Below are positions 1 to 13,535 of a DNA stretch of 64,000 bases, piece after piece. The position numbers were made by a program, and so were the translations under genes. Under the pieces are notes generated by a model. It saw only the letters and a list, made by a program, of their open reading frames with translations. It did not search any database and was not told where the DNA came from. The DNA is from Centropus unirufus. Its lineage: Eukaryota; Chordata; Aves; Cuculiformes; Centropidae. The stretch lies in contig VYZI01000128.1 of assembly GCA_013397695.1 (NCBI GenBank), positions 1,631,725 to 1,695,724 of the forward strand. The letters are read 5' to 3'. How positions within the stretch are numbered: the stretch's first letter is position 1; the number at the start of each line of letters is the position of its first letter.

Positions 1-3000
1 AAATAATGATGGATACAAAGCAGAAAAAGATATTAACACAACTGCGTTTTTTATTTGGGCTTAGCATTTTTCAAGCCTTAAATATAAACATACAGACATA
101 TACATACACCCCTGCACAGACATATACACAGGAAGAACGCTAAGTCAAAACATGAGGTCAAAAAATAATTTTCTAAGAAACCAGAATTAAATTGTAAATA
201 GAGATTTTTAAATACGGTGGCTACTTCATCTTACTGGGTCCTTAAATCCCAAGTTTACTTTTCCTGAAGTAAACACTTATGAAAGCCTGAATTTTTCCTA
301 TGTGGAATCTTCTTTCCATGCTCTCACACCCCAGGTTTTGATCTTGCAGAAAAGAAATTATGTGGCTCTAACAAAACAAAACAGAAAAAACAAACCCCAA
401 ACTTTTGGTGTATGATTTTTGTCATATTTTGATGCCAGGAAGAAGAATCAGTTCACCTTCTAAAGATAAACATCTCCTGATAAGAGGCTGATGTTGGCAA
501 AAGCCCACACTTCACATTACAGATCACTTTGTGGACTTTATAACATGAGAAAAAACAAGGCACAATTTATAACAATATTTTAAATCTTTACAATTAGATT
601 AATAATTTCTCAATCATTTATTGGGTTAATCATTAATCATTATTTCCCTGATAAAGAAAATTAGGATTCTTCCTCATTTTATTTCTCAAATGAAGAAAAG
701 ATGCCTTTTTAGAAGTAATTGCTAAAAGGGGGACTGGGTGAATCTTCATTGAAACCGAGTAGGACACTCACATACTTTTCCTGAAGTACTTTTTAAATGC
801 AGTTAAGATTTCTTTTAAAGGTTAATAATAACTGAAGCTGTAAGATTTCCCCCTAAAACACACCACTGACACAAACCTGCCCGGTAGTAAGACTACATGT
901 TTGAGGAAGCTGTTTCTATGGACTGAAGATAGAGATCCGATTATTATTTTATGAAGATCTACAATCGTGTGAACAGAGGCAGCCAAACAGCCAGAAAATC
1001 CAGAGGAACAGCAAGAGAAATGCTTACCATCTGACTACCAGATATTTTGTGCTATTTGGAAATCAGAAGGAACACAGAAAATAAACTGCCATCTCTCTCA
1101 TTCCTATTGTGTTTGAGGAAATGGTTTGTTACCTCTTGGTACACAAGCAAAGCGACATCTAGGAAATACTGCTCAGTACCACGGGTTTCTCCCCATAAAA
1201 GGAAAGGAAAAAGCATGCCAAAAAAAAAGCCCAAACGACATAATTAGAAATAAACAATTTCCAATTGTTTAAAAGGCTCACAGCTCAACACAAGGACCAG
1301 CCTCAACCAAATTACTTACAAAAATAAGTGGAAAAAGTTCCGTGCCTTGATGTTCTGCAATGGGTTGTTCTAATGCTTTCTGACACACTTGAAATTTGTA
1401 ATTTTATAAAAATTATAAATCCAAGATATATATCTCCAAAGCTATAAGGAGCCCACTTCAGCCAAAGCATATCATAGAGGAACACGGAGTACAATGAGAC
1501 AAAGAAGGGAATCCTCTCCTCGTGGAGGAAAGTCTACACGAAGCCTTCGCAGCCCAGAAGCCTGCCCGAGCATAACTAGGCTGACTGCATCTATTGCAGA
1601 ATTACACGCAAGAGATTTTTCTCCTTACCTGTCGCAGAAGACCCCATTTCCAAGAAAGATGATGTTCAGGGTTCTTTCTGTTTCCACAAAACCAAAGATC
1701 TCATCCCCATTAAATTCCCTCTATCTGGAGTGTATATATATATACATGACATATGTTTTCAGCATCATACAAACTTAGGTGAATCATTCCCATCTTATTT
1801 GCAAAGCAGCTATCTTCCTCCAAGGATGGCTTAGCAAACATGTAAGGAAAACATTGCTGAAAGGCATCCAAAGGGCATTCTATATCACCCATGGAAAAAA
1901 TACAGCAATGCCCAAGCTGGTAAATTCATATATCACATATACAACAAAAAAAAAAAAATAAAAAAAAATCAGGCTTGGATTCAGAAGCTGTAAAAATACT
2001 TGAAAATGGCTATAGTGCACAAGGACTGGAATGAAGATGGTTTCTGGGGATGTTAAATACTTTTCTCCTTTATTTTAGTACATTTAATAACCCCTAATGT
2101 GCAAGAGTTATCAAACTTTCATTTGTAAAGGCTATTCTGTTAAGATCAGCATTATAAATCCTCCATTTCACAGAAATAAAGGGTTTCACAGAAATAAACA
2201 GGAACAAGAACTAAGAAGACAGCATTTCAGATATGGATTAAAAATCTAGCTTATGTCTATACAGCTATATAAATATCCATCTCAATTACTAGATATTCGG
2301 GATCCATAACCAAATGCTGTTGGAATTTATTACGATGATTGGCTATTCCATTTCTATTTGATATTGCATCTGATTTGCTGTTTGATTTGATAATTGCTTT
2401 GCTTTATTCATTATGTTAGCATAACATAACAAACAGTAGTTCTTGAAATGCAGTGTATTTATGTTATTCAACAACACTAGTCATTACGCCAAAATTTAAT
2501 TATATTGATATAATTTTAATGAGCTTAAGCACATTTACAATAGTGTTTTTAATAATGCTTTTAAGTTTAGGCTTTTTACATAAAAATATGTGATTCTCTA
2601 TCAGACAACCCAGAATTTTACCTAAATCTTCTACTTGCCACTTTTATCCCAAATATTATGTACATGAAACACCAGAGAAGGACACACAGCCACAGCCAGT
2701 TTAAATACTTAAACTGACAAGCATTAAGATTCCAAAAGCCCAGAGGAAGGTTTCTACCTGGAGGAGCGATTGTCATTTGTCTCTTTTCCAGAGAGAAATA
2801 TACTCTTAACAGGCATAATATTTTACAACCTGCTCAACTAAAAACCATACTCTTCTTTTCAGACTGCTTTGATTTTTTTTCCTAGATTACTCTATGGAGT
2901 ATAATTACTACATGAGTTCAAAATATTTTATTGAAATGTACATAAATATGCTTCGATAGGTTTCAGTCTTACTGAGATAAAATATTTCCAGAAAGTCTTT

Positions 3001-5411
3001 TCAATATTCTCTGAATTAGTTTCAGGAATTCTTTTTTTAAGGTTTTCCATGTTTTATTTTGATTCAGAATGAATGGGCAAAAATTCTGAGTTTACAGCAG
3101 CTTAAAAAATAACTAAATATTGTTGCCTATAATTAAATATTGCCATCATAATGACATATCTTTAGAGACTCCAGGGTAGAAGCATTAGGATTTGTATATA
3201 CCATTTTTCTTTTCATTATCTCAACTTGCCCACCTACTGACAAGGTCTGTTTATCAAGATCAGGTTTTTCCTCAAAATGTGTTTGGAATTTAACCTCAAA
3301 ACAGTAAGGGCCAAACCAACAATCTACAACGGCTCATAAGCTATCGCTAATCAACATCACTATTTTTCAGTGGCTTATGATGTTTCATTTACACTATTTT
3401 CATTTCAGATCCAGTGCTCTCAGTGCACCCTTCAGATATGAAAAGGCAACACTTACTCAAGTACAGGACACATTAAAAAAAATTTAAAAAGCGACATCAA
3501 GATCTTTTCTTTCTAATATAACAGCTGTTCAAAAGAAGATTTCCTCTGTGCTTTGCATGCAGATTTTTTTGAGATTTGATACCAATTATTCTCAACCGGT
3601 GACCTTGACAAAAATTTCACTAGTATTCACTCCCTTCTTTCTCTCCCAGGTTTTCTCTCCAGTTTGGAAGCAACTGATTGACAAGGCCATTTCAACTCTT
3701 CCTGATGTATTTATGCAAACAGCAAAACACAGAGAATATTTGAGCTCTATTAGGAAGTAAAGTGGAACATACTCTCCATCCCTTGAAAAATGCATGCCCA
3801 GTGTCTACTGGTTGAGCTGTTATAAGGATAATCAGGGAACCTCCACCCAGAATCTCTTAATTACATGGATCATTCCTCTGTTTGTTAGGCACAGCAGATT
3901 CCTGGGAGAGAGAGAAATAGTAAGTGCTTAGACTGCTGGGAAAGAAAATAATTCAACAATAGCATTTTATTTAAGTTAGCATCCCTGAAGTGTTCTAAAT
4001 GAAGCCAGCCCTTACAATCTAAATAATTAAAGCCTTGGATAATTATAAGATAATTAGGGGCGGAACTTGTAACATCTCCTCTTTAGAGAGCACACAGATC
4101 AGATTCCCTTGGAAAAGCTCGTACTCTCGGCACAGCCCCTGATAGCGCTGGTGTATCTGAAGTAGCTTCGCACAAAACAGCTTGAGGACTGGGTAGCAGT
4201 AACAGATCAAAGCTCGGGAAAATCTACCCTCTTAAACACTTCCTAGTCTCCTCAAGTACATTTTTGGTTGTCCATGGTGCATTCCGTCATTGTAGACAAT
4301 TGGCTAGCGGAAGCCATCCTAGCCCATTTAAAACTGTAGTGTAGTGCTATGTTACTCTGATGAGCATAAAATACAGGAATAATCAGCCTAAGAATGTCGG
4401 GTATCGGTTCAGAGAGTACTAATAAACAAAAATATTTTATTAAAAAGTCCTGTGCCCAACCAGTCCTTAGGACTTCACTTAGAAGAGCCAAATCAGAATT
4501 GGAGAAATAAAACAGAATTATGGTCAGTAAGTTTACTTAGGTACTGTGAATGTTCAGACAGGGAAGTAATGTTTTTTTTTCCTCCATCCCTCTCTATTCC
4601 AGCAGACTTTCTTTGTAAAAAGTGAATTAAAAAAGAAAAAATCAATGTCTATCTATAGCTATGCAACTACATGTCAGGTATCATTTTAAAAGCTTCACTG
4701 GGCATTCAGAGCATAATCATACTTCAAATGATGTCCTTATTTTACACCACAGAAATGGCTGCATGAAAATGTGATAACAGCCTGAGAAATAAAACTCCTG
4801 GTCCCCAAAATGCTTTGGAAATTGTCATTCCTGCATACAGGTTTCACACAACAACATTAGAATGCAGGATTTATAACCAAGGAAAAACTAAAATATTAGA
4901 AGAAAACAGCTTAACCTAGCAATACCCTTTTAGAAATGGTGATTGAGGATGCCCTATTTAATGTTAGCAATAAGACTCTGAAGATATAAAATACTACTTA
5001 GAACTAACTATTGTTCTGAACCACTCTGTATAATAGCCCCCCCAGAAGGGACTAAGTACCCAGAGATTCATGCAATTCAAAATATATGCTAAGAAAAACT
5101 ACATTTCACTGCCAAAAGTTTTCCCCAAGAGGTGAATAACATTTTCCATAAGTCTGTGGAAATGACTGAATTAAGTTTGGTAATGAAATACTCACAGCTA
5201 CTTTTTATGTATGATTCAACATTTCATTTCTCTACTGAAAAATAGGGGTTGCATTAATTACATAAAAGGGAAGCTCATATTTATTATTCAATGAAAAGAT
5301 TAACAGTCTAAAACACAATATTTTAATACACTAGGGAATATTTATCTCAATGTTGAAAGCATGAAATTTGCTTATCTTAACCTACTTTTCATCCTGAGAA
5401 ATTATTTATAT
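1..5411. other. AT-rich non-coding stretch, no gene recognised
   Basis: All six frames are interrupted often and no open frame exceeds 94 codons; none has a recognisable domain. The stretch has the texture of intergenic or intronic vertebrate DNA. Visible small structures are an A-rich run at 1946-1968 (A13, one T, A9) and a short direct repeat, tttcacagaaataaa, at 2166-2180 and 2184-2198. Exons shorter than about 40 codons could be missed by eye. Confidence 0.55.
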
Positions 5412-5412
5412 N
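5412..5412. other. Single N, possible contig joint
   Basis: One undetermined base lies in AT-rich DNA. The sequence left and right of it does not repeat, unlike the N at 23223, so there is no sign of a failed overlap here. It may be a base-call ambiguity or a closed gap. Confidence 0.9.
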
Positions 5413-8400
5413 AATTTTACAGAATTTCAATTACATATAAAATATATTAAACACTTTTTGTATTAAACGGTGCTAATTATACAGTAGATATTTTGTAATT
5501 AAAATAACTTAGTCCTTATTTTCATAAAGTTCTGTACATAGACCAATTCAACAACCACTAATCATAGAACTACTTACTAATGGGTTCAGGAACAGAATAT
5601 TTTTTTCATATTCTTTTCTAGCAAGACGTGTTTAGGCAATCCCATGTGTGTGACGCCCAGCATTTCATTTGGGAATCTCTTCTTTCATTTCTGACCTTTT
5701 TGAGGTTCCTTGCTACCCATATAAGTTTCTTTACTGATGTTGGCTATTCCATTGTCCCATGGGAATAAAGCTCTTGCAGGAGGTGAAAGATATGCAGAAG
5801 GGCAGCTTTTCAGTCCATGTAAATTCATATAGCAGTGGTCTGAAAGTATGAAAACCCAACACCTGAATTTGGCCCAGTGGGTTAAGAGAAAAAAAAAGCA
5901 ATGAAATGAAATATTCTTGGTGGATTTAATTGCTGAGAAAAAGCAATGAGCTTTCACGCTCAACCACTGTTGAGCATTGTGTGCATGTATCCTTTGATTT
6001 CTACAGTAGATACATGGATGTTCATAATACAGCCTCTAGGTTACATCTGGTTGGATCATACTACTAAAATCCAACAGAAGATGGCTAGTTCCTCCCTGCC
6101 TCAAAAAAGGCATTTTTCCAATTATTAGGATTGAGTGGTTGGAAGAAATGAGGAGTCCAGATACCAGTGGTGGCATTAATAATCCGAAAACTACTTCAAC
6201 GGCAAATGATGTTATAAACTGAGGAGTTCTTGGAATAAATGAACATCAACTCAGACTTTCCATGGTCAGCTTCAAGCAGAGGCTGCTCATCCAGATCACA
6301 GCTGAGCCATTAAATGGCTGGACCATAATTCTTAGAGTTGTGACTGCCAGTGTCATTGCAGCTGCTGACATTAAACTAGCGCCTTCACCTTCTGTGCAGG
6401 AAAGATACCTTCATGAAAGTGGAGCACAGGAGATGACTCTTCCTGTCTTGACTTCTCCACTGTTATTAAAAATGCAGTCACTGCGGGCGAATTGCTGGAG
6501 AGGGCAGCCTGGAAGCTGAGAAGTCCTGAATGTCAACGTGAAGCCTACAGAAATCTACCCCGTCTTCCCACTCCACTGTGAGTTTATATAAGTTATGCTT
6601 CTGACTGGCTTCCCTCCTGATCCCTAGAAAATCAGGTCAAGCTGAGATCTATAGAAGTGGAGGTACGTAGGAGACAGCCCACAGCAATACAAGGGAATAA
6701 AGCCAGTTAAATTAAGTATTTCTTCCTCATGGCAAAGGAGGAAACCTGAAAGGATAGAGACGTGTTAAAGAAACTTTACAAGATGTTAGGGGCAAGTAAT
6801 TAGTTTTGCTTTTTCTTTACTTGGCTCTTTACACAATTGTGTTTGCTTAAAAGTGCATCCTTCTGGGAAGAGGATGAGCTAATATTGACTGTAATTAAGC
6901 TGTGCTCCTCTGCCTGATGCAACACCACTGAAGTCAATAAGAAACTTAAAGGCCTCATTTGTGGACCCATTTGAGAGCTTCTTCTATCCTGCGCCATATA
7001 ATTACTCATATATTCCTTCTCCATCCATTCTTTAATTTAAGCTTAATCTGAGGAACTCAGCTGATTTGTTAATTTCTTTTGGAAGTCTTTTTTTTTTTGT
7101 CTAAAAAAACCCCACACATTTATTATATGTTTTGAATTTAAAATAAACTGTATTGCAAGGTTATATCACAGTTTTTCAGGATAAAGTTAATGATTTTTCA
7201 CATTTAGGTGTTACTGTTTGCAGTAAATTCTGCTTACAAGGCACACCTAAGTACAAATGCAGGCGTCATTTTAATTTATAAAAAAAAAAGTGGACAGTAT
7301 CAAAATAGAAATATCAACAGCAGCACTCTTCTGGTCTAGCTTTCTCCATGAAATATGGAACAGCTAAAGTATTCAAGCAATTCCTCAAATTTATGTGCTG
7401 AAAGCTATTCAAATATAAAATAAGCACTAACAAACGGGCAACCTTGTCAGTTGCAATGCTAATAAATCAAATTCTCCAAGGTAAGTTAGCTACATTTTCA
7501 GTACAAGTGGATATATCATAAGAGCCTGATAATGATACAACTATCAGGAAAATAAATGTGCATTCTCTGACCTTGACAATAATTCACTAACAGCTTGCCT
7601 CACAATTTTCCTAACATTGAGCCACTCTTCACAGGCTATCTGAAAAGTGTTTACATTTCTGTGGCTGGAGAGTTTCATCTGTGTCATCACTACTCTATTA
7701 GGGATTTTAGCGCAGCATCAAGAGAAATTATATAAAAAATAATAAATTTCAAGGTACTATTCTATTAAACTGCCCAGAGGAATTCACAGGATAGGGGGAC
7801 AGAGGAAAACTGGGGAGTTGTCATGATTGGTTCTTTTTTACTTTTTCTTTTGGCAGATTGATCCCATATCCATCACAGCATTTCACAAGGCTCTAAAACA
7901 ACCAAAACTCGAATTCCTTTAATGATTTATTACTGCCTAAGTAACAATGAGTGGGATGGCTGCTGAGCTTGTAAGGAAGAGGCACTTTGCCAGTACTGGA
8001 CCCTTAGGAGATGCTACTGGGACTAACTTGGAAAAAAAGTGACTTCAATGCAGAGAGAGAAAAAAAAAGTGCTTTATTTTAGGTTAGTGAAATGATGGGA
8101 TATGCCCTTTATTATTGTGGTATTGGGCAAAATACAGACAGAAAGAAGAGCTTTTTAAGGTAAAGGATGATGTCAGCAGAAGAACAGTTAGTTATAAACT
8201 GGCCGTGAAAAACGATCAGACTCAAAGCTAGAAACAGAGGAGTACGGGACTTGACAAGGGAGCCCAAGAGGTTAGAATATGGAATTTGATGATTTCATGG
8301 AAAGGATTCCATGATGCAGTTCCAGAAGAGCAGAGGAACCGAATCTGGAAGTTCACTCATTGTTTCGAATATAAGCTTCAAAGAGGGGGTAAGGAGTAAT

Positions 8401-9986
8401 GTAGTTTCTTTGTATGCTTTTTACAATCTCTTAGGGTTGAATAAGGACTCATGTGTCTTTCCTAATATTTCATTCTCTGGTGATTATTCTCCTTTTCAGT
8501 TCATCAATTTAAAACATGAGCAGAAGGTAGCAGTCAGGCTTTCTACAACAAGAAGTAGCAACTATCATATCACTGCCACCACCTCGGTTTGCTCTGTGCT
8601 TCCTTGTCTTCCCATGATCCTATGTTGCCAAGAGACAGTTGTCAGGAACCCTGTCACAGAACCGTTCCCAAAATCTGCATTCAGCACCAAAAAAATGACC
8701 CAAAAGAAAAACCATCATCGAATCACTATGACTCACGACATCACTTTAAGGGCTTGAGCCACAGGTGCGGGCTTTGGAATTGTGGGTATGGAGCAAGATG
8801 CTGGGGGGTTGATGCTATGGGACCACTAAGGTTGCCTCAACATGGACTGTGACTGTTCATCTCCCTCTACATCCCCTCTATCCAGAAAGCAAGGTGCACT
8901 GCTAAGACAAGTTTTTTTTCCAACAAAAAAGCCTACCAAGGAAGAATTGAGGTTAAATATCAAGATCGGTGTCTCATCCAGAGGTTTCTACTCTAATTGA
9001 ATCTGTTATTAAAAACAACATATAACCATAAGTAAGTGATGTTCATTGCAATCGCTTTCACAAAGCTAGAAAAAAATGTTGAGAAATGTATTTCCATTGC
9101 TCTTAGAAGAAGTCATGAGTGGAAGAATTGCTTTTTTTTTTCACTTTACAAAATTAACTTTCAATAGAAATAAACTTCAAAGCCATTATATGAGCCCAAA
9201 CTGGGAGTATACCAACATGTGTCACTAGCTTTGGGGGTACAGAAAGCGATTACAAAAAAGGATTTGACTCACTTTACTATGATTTTTTCCATCATCTAGA
9301 AATCTACAGCAGTGAGAAAGAGGGAAGAACAAGTATTTATATAATTTTAAGATTTTTTTTTTTGAGTCAAAGAGCATTGCTTTTCAAGGGAGGCTTAGAT
9401 TTTTTTTTTCCTTACTTTTCAGCAAATACATTTTTCTCTTGCAAAGCGCAATGTGTGTAGGAGTCAGCTCACGTAGAAAGTGGTTCCCTGATCAAAACAG
9501 ATGGCATGCTGGCAGGGTAAGTTTTAAATGGCAGAGTGTTGATGTTGAAAGATTTCAACAGCAGCTTCCATGACAGGGACAGAGACATAAATGACAAATA
9601 TAAAATACAAAGACATTTCAATAACTTACCAGTGTATCACTCAAAGTTAATATTTCTCTGTTGAAACTCAAGATCCTAGGGGGAGTCTTCCTAGATATGG
9701 GCACAAGACTATATTCTAGCTCAGTAAATCTCAAAAACCTAATGAGAGATCTATTTTTAGGATAATGAAGAATGAAAATCAAAGCTTTCCTGGCATGGGG
9801 AAAGAATAAGCTGGCTTCTGGAAAGGTTTGTAGCAAAGCTCTTGCTGAAACAGACTGACCTAATAATTCTTCTCCAGACCTAATAATCTCATCAAGTTCT
9901 CCTGGAAGGTTTTTATTAGATGCTCTGAGCTTTCTTCATGGGTGTTGTAGTTATCCATCCACTAGTCCGTGAAGCACAGCAAACAA
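5413..9986. other. AT-rich non-coding stretch, no gene recognised
   Basis: No coding signature was found. The longest open frame of the whole window is here (8311-8757, plus strand, 148 codons), but its translation is low in recognisable motifs and its length is near chance expectation for a window of this size. A T11 run is at 7088-7098. A possible ancient repeat at 6855-6975 is listed separately. Confidence 0.5.
6855..6975 (-). repeat. Possible ancient amniote interspersed repeat
   Basis: On the minus strand the segment reads ttattgacttcagtggtg followed by gttgcatcaggcagagga. The phrase 'attgacttcagtgg' followed by a 'gttgcaccag'-like run recurs in old interspersed repeats of birds, turtles and crocodilians. 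The family name cannot be fixed by eye, and the match is short. Confidence 0.25.
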
Positions 9987-10021
9987 NNNNNNNNNNNNNN
10001 NNNNNNNNNNNNNNNNNNNNN
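9987..10021. other. Assembly gap (35 Ns)
   Basis: A run of 35 Ns. The left flank ends in aaacaa and the right flank begins ctcctgtcctcc; the flanks show no overlap. Confidence 0.98.
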
Positions 10022-11540
10022 CTCCTGTCCTCCTTCTTTTCTCCTTAGTTCTCGTCCCTTTTAGATATATCTGCAGGTCCACATTACTTTTAATTACTTA
10101 AGTCACTTTTAAGAAGTTTTCCATGATATTTGTAATTCTCCAAACATTTTGCCATCTCCCATTTTAACAAGCTCTGTGAATGAGGCTAACCTGTCTTTTC
10201 TCTAACCTTCTCATCAGTACTCTAATTCTTTTCCTTTTTCCCCGTCTTTCTAGATTCAGGTCTGCCTCTAGCTGCCTATGAAGGATTCACTACCAATAAG
10301 ATATGGCAGGCGGGTTTGCATTTTTTAAGGCAAAATTCGAGTAATTGTGTCTTCATTCAGCTCCCTTTGCACAGGGAAAAGCACATGAAAGAATGACAGG
10401 GATATTTGGTAAAAGATCTGGAAAGCAACAAATCACCAAAAGGAGATCAATGATTTCTTTTTTCTTCTGCAGCAAGAAGGTTGCGTAGATGTCAGCTTGT
10501 ACAGGAAGTATTCCCTGATCAAAAGAAGTGATATATAGCCAAGGCAAATTTAAAGTATTTTACAAAAATATTTTTCTTATAAAATAATCTATGCAGAGGC
10601 CTGACACAAGCACCAGTATTAAGTAACTTCTTTGTAGCTTACTCAAAGTGGTAATGGGGGAAAGAGGGAGGAGATAATGACAGCTGTTAAATGTCTTCTT
10701 AATTAGCATATCTGGCAGTGTTTTTGGCCAAAAAATGAACACGGAGCAGCTTCTATAGAGATCCCAAGGTATTGGTTTTATGCTTCTCACAGATTATAGA
10801 TAACCTTTTTTACAGTCTGTACTTTCTGTTAAATACATTACAGTAAAGGAGTACACAAGCTTTTTTTTTTTCCTTACTTTTCTTTCTCCGTTATCCTCTA
10901 ACTGGGTCCATGGATGTAATCCCATCTCTACAGGCCAAACTTGGTTATATTGAAACAGAAAGTTTAGCCAAAAGTAGATTAATAAATACACATATATTAA
11001 ATACCAAGTGATACATAGAAAATAATGGCAATATCTAATAAGACTAAAATTATTCTGAAAAGTAGGTATACACAGCATACATAAAATAAGTTACAAGGAA
11101 GGCTGCATATTTCTTTTTGAGACAAAATGCTGTTAACTGTTAACGAGCTGCCACCTATCATCACAATAACAATATTATTGAAGGGATATGATAAAATATG
11201 GAGTGTTGTCTCACCCATTCAGCTAAAATGATGAAAACCAAACTAGCAAATTTAAAGGTGTTTTTAATTATTTGAGATGAAGAAACTTGAACTATTTTGT
11301 CAATAAGATACTCATCAAGTGACATGAATAAAGCAAGCTCAGCGAACAGTAAATTAATGAAATTCTCTGTTTTCAGTAAACTTGTTTTCACTTCCCCTTC
11401 CAGAATAACTTGTTTAGTGCTATTAAAATAAATAGCTACAAGCCACCTTAATTATTATTCTCCAGAGAGAGAGAAGTTTTCGAATTTAGGTGTTCTACTT
11501 ACATAAATATAAGTTGTTGCCCTTAAATATATGAATATAT
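10022..11540. other. Non-coding stretch, no gene recognised
   Basis: AT-rich sequence with overlapping short open frames on the minus strand (up to 94 codons) that are hydrophobic and T-rich. This is typical of translated AT-rich DNA rather than of a membrane protein. No splice-bounded exon was recognised. Confidence 0.5.
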
Positions 11541-11861
11541 GACTTTTCAGGTATCATAGAGAGTGGCTTGCCAACCACATCAGCCAACTCCTTCAGGACT
11601 CTGGGATGCATCTCATCAGGTCCCATAGACTTATATTTGTTCAGGTTCCTCAGGTGATCATGGACTTGATCCTTTCCTACAGTGGGAGAGGCTTCATGCC
11701 CCCTGGTCCCCATCTTGTTGTCCATTGACCCAGGAGGGGTGAGGAGAGTGGTTTTAGGTGAAGACTGAGGCAAAAAAAAAGTCATTGAGTACCTCAGCAT
11801 TCTGCTCATCTGTTGATATGAGGTCACAATTTTTATTCATCAGTTGGGGTAAGCTTTCCAC
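11541..11861 (-). mobile_element. CR1 LINE fragment, start of reverse transcriptase region
   Basis: Read on the minus strand, this encodes a clear piece of CR1 ORF2 (endonuclease-reverse transcriptase). Signatures in order are LMNKN, then AEVLN with an FFFASVFT-like run, then DHLRNLN, KSMGPDEMHPRVL, KELADVV and KPLSMI ending at EKS. KSMGPDxxHPRVL and ELADVxxKPLS are hallmark CR1 phrases. The open part is 11495-11827; a T-rich run near 11769-11777 on the complement probably hides an indel. The match stops after EKS at about 11541, so the rest of the reverse transcriptase and the 3' UTR are missing or too decayed to see. It is a dead copy, 5'-truncated like most CR1 insertions, and abuts an oppositely oriented CR1 piece at about 11861. 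Confidence 0.92.
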
Positions 11862-12190
11862 AAAGCACAAGAGTGCTCAGGCCCCAGATGTAGGAAACCA
11901 GGCAGGGATGGGAGAAGAGCGGTGTGGCTTCGTTAAGACCTTCTGGTCGAACTGAAGAACAGGAGAGGACTGCACATGCAGTACAAGCAGGGACAGATGA
12001 CCTGGGAAGAGTAGAGGGACACTGCCCCATTATGTAGGGATGGGGTAGAAAGGCCAAGGTGCAGCTGGAGCTGAACTTGACGAAGGAAGTGAAGACCAGC
12101 AAGAAAGGTATATAAATCTACAGCTATATTAATCAGAAAAGGAAGATTAAAGAAAGTGCACCCTAACTGCTGAACAAAAATGGTCAAAAC
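11862..12190 (+). mobile_element. CR1 LINE fragment, endonuclease-RT linker region, inverted relative to its neighbour
   Basis: Read on the plus strand in shifting frames, this carries CR1 ORF2 signatures just upstream of the reverse transcriptase domain. In order they are GRRAVWL, an in-frame stop, DLLVELKNRRG, QYKQGQMTWEE, another stop, RDTAPLCRDG, a one-base loss near 12046, RKAKVQLELNL (about 12047-12079), EVKTSKKG, then QKRKIKESAP and LLNKN. The phrases match the usual CR1 order, so homology is clear, but stops and a frameshift make it non-functional. Its last phrase (KESAP, LLNKN) overlaps the first phrase of the minus-strand fragment (VESLP, LMNKN). The two pieces therefore share about 40 bases of CR1 consensus and meet with their 5' sides together. 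Confidence 0.88.
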
Positions 12191-13352
12191 ATTATTATTT
12201 TCCCTTCAAATGTTATGTTTCAAAAAAAAAAAAGTCTTTGTAGTAAATCTTGTAGAATGGAATTGAATGGGAAGCTTTATGACACAGTTTATTTTTATTT
12301 ATTTGCCATTTCTATGACAAATAAAATCTTAGTTTTATTTAAGCAAAAGGGGAAATCAGGGTTTACTGCTGCAAAGTGTCCTAAGAAAAAGCAAAGTTGT
12401 TTCTGAGTAGAATTTTAAGGCAGAAAATGGGAAATAAGGGAGAAAAATACAGTGGATTTACCACAAGCCCCTGCAATTTATGTTGATACTAATACAGTTT
12501 GGCAAGGTATCAGTATGTCATGAATTCCCCTTCAAAATGTGACTGTGCCAATTAGGGTTCCACTACTCTTTCTCAGGTTTACTGTTCACTGTCTGCAGAC
12601 CTTTCTCTACTGGGAAAAGCTTGGTGATTCATGCTGGTGAGATCTCTAGTTTGTCCTATGGAGTGCAAAGCAGCTAAGAGGAGCAAGACTGAGAGTATGG
12701 AGTTTTTCTATCTCAGGTACCCAGAATCCTGAGTCACAATCTGATGTCCTGAGCTTTAGAGAAGAATCTGAAGGATCATCTCTTATTTGCTTTCTGGTCT
12801 TCGAGACTTAAGTAGTATTTTCAGGCTTTTTTTCCGCAAAAACCAGGAAAGCTTGAAATGTAGCTTCCCATAAATAAGTAAAGCGAATACAAACACGTAT
12901 TCCATTTACTCACTTTGCTTTAATAAAAGCAAAACACATCCAAAGGCTTATAAAATGTCAAGATGTGGCTATTATACTAACCTGTTCAACTTCAGGTAGT
13001 ACTCATTCTAAAAGAGGACAAATGCGGCAGTTTGGGGAGTGCATTCCTTGCACTTCTCTGTGAGAGTCAAGTCTTGGTAAAACAAGAGCAGCTGGCAACT
13101 AGGAATAGGAATAGGCATAGGAAACAGCTAAAATGGCCAACATGGGACAAAGGGGGAAAAGCAAGACTGGAAATAAAAAGCTACAAAGTCCAGAAAACAA
13201 GCCAGGAAGATTATAATCTCTTGCATTTGTTCCTAATAACATGTATATCTGGCCTGGCAAAGTCTGACAGAACAATTATATGATAATTCTGGGCAATTTA
13301 GAAATCCAAGATATTAACAGAATGATACTCAGACCCCCAGTATTGAAGATCA
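12191..13352. other. Non-coding stretch, no gene recognised
   Basis: No open frame above 83 codons and no domain recognised. An A12 run near 12221-12232 follows the CR1 fragment. Confidence 0.5.
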
Positions 13353-13535
13353 GTGTTAGGAAAAGCTCATCATTTAACTCTTGGTAACGTAACAGTTATT
13401 CCCCCTTCTGACATCAAACTAGAAATGGTTGGTGACTATTTTAGATTCCTTAGCATCATTTTTGCTCCAGTTGGCCACAAGATTAGAACTAGGATGAGTG
13501 ATGAGATTAGTGCACTTGGACAACCTGGCTACCAC
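13353..13535 (+). mobile_element. Possible relic of a LINE reverse transcriptase C-terminal region
   Basis: The plus-strand frame gives LGKAHHL, then VIPPSDIKLEMV, GDYFRFL, then KIRTRMS and ISALG. Spacing and residues resemble the segment after the catalytic core of several non-LTR reverse transcriptases: GK, PP-I, LE-V, F-YLGS, then I--RI--A--A. The YLGS core itself is changed to FRFLS, and no catalytic FADD-type motif is seen upstream. The call rests on pattern memory over about 55 codons and could be chance. Confidence 0.3.

Noticed and set aside
8311..8757. 148-codon plus-strand open frame, the longest in the window
   Set aside because: The length is near what chance gives in 64 kb of six-frame AT-rich DNA, and the translation shows no domain, signal or codon pattern.
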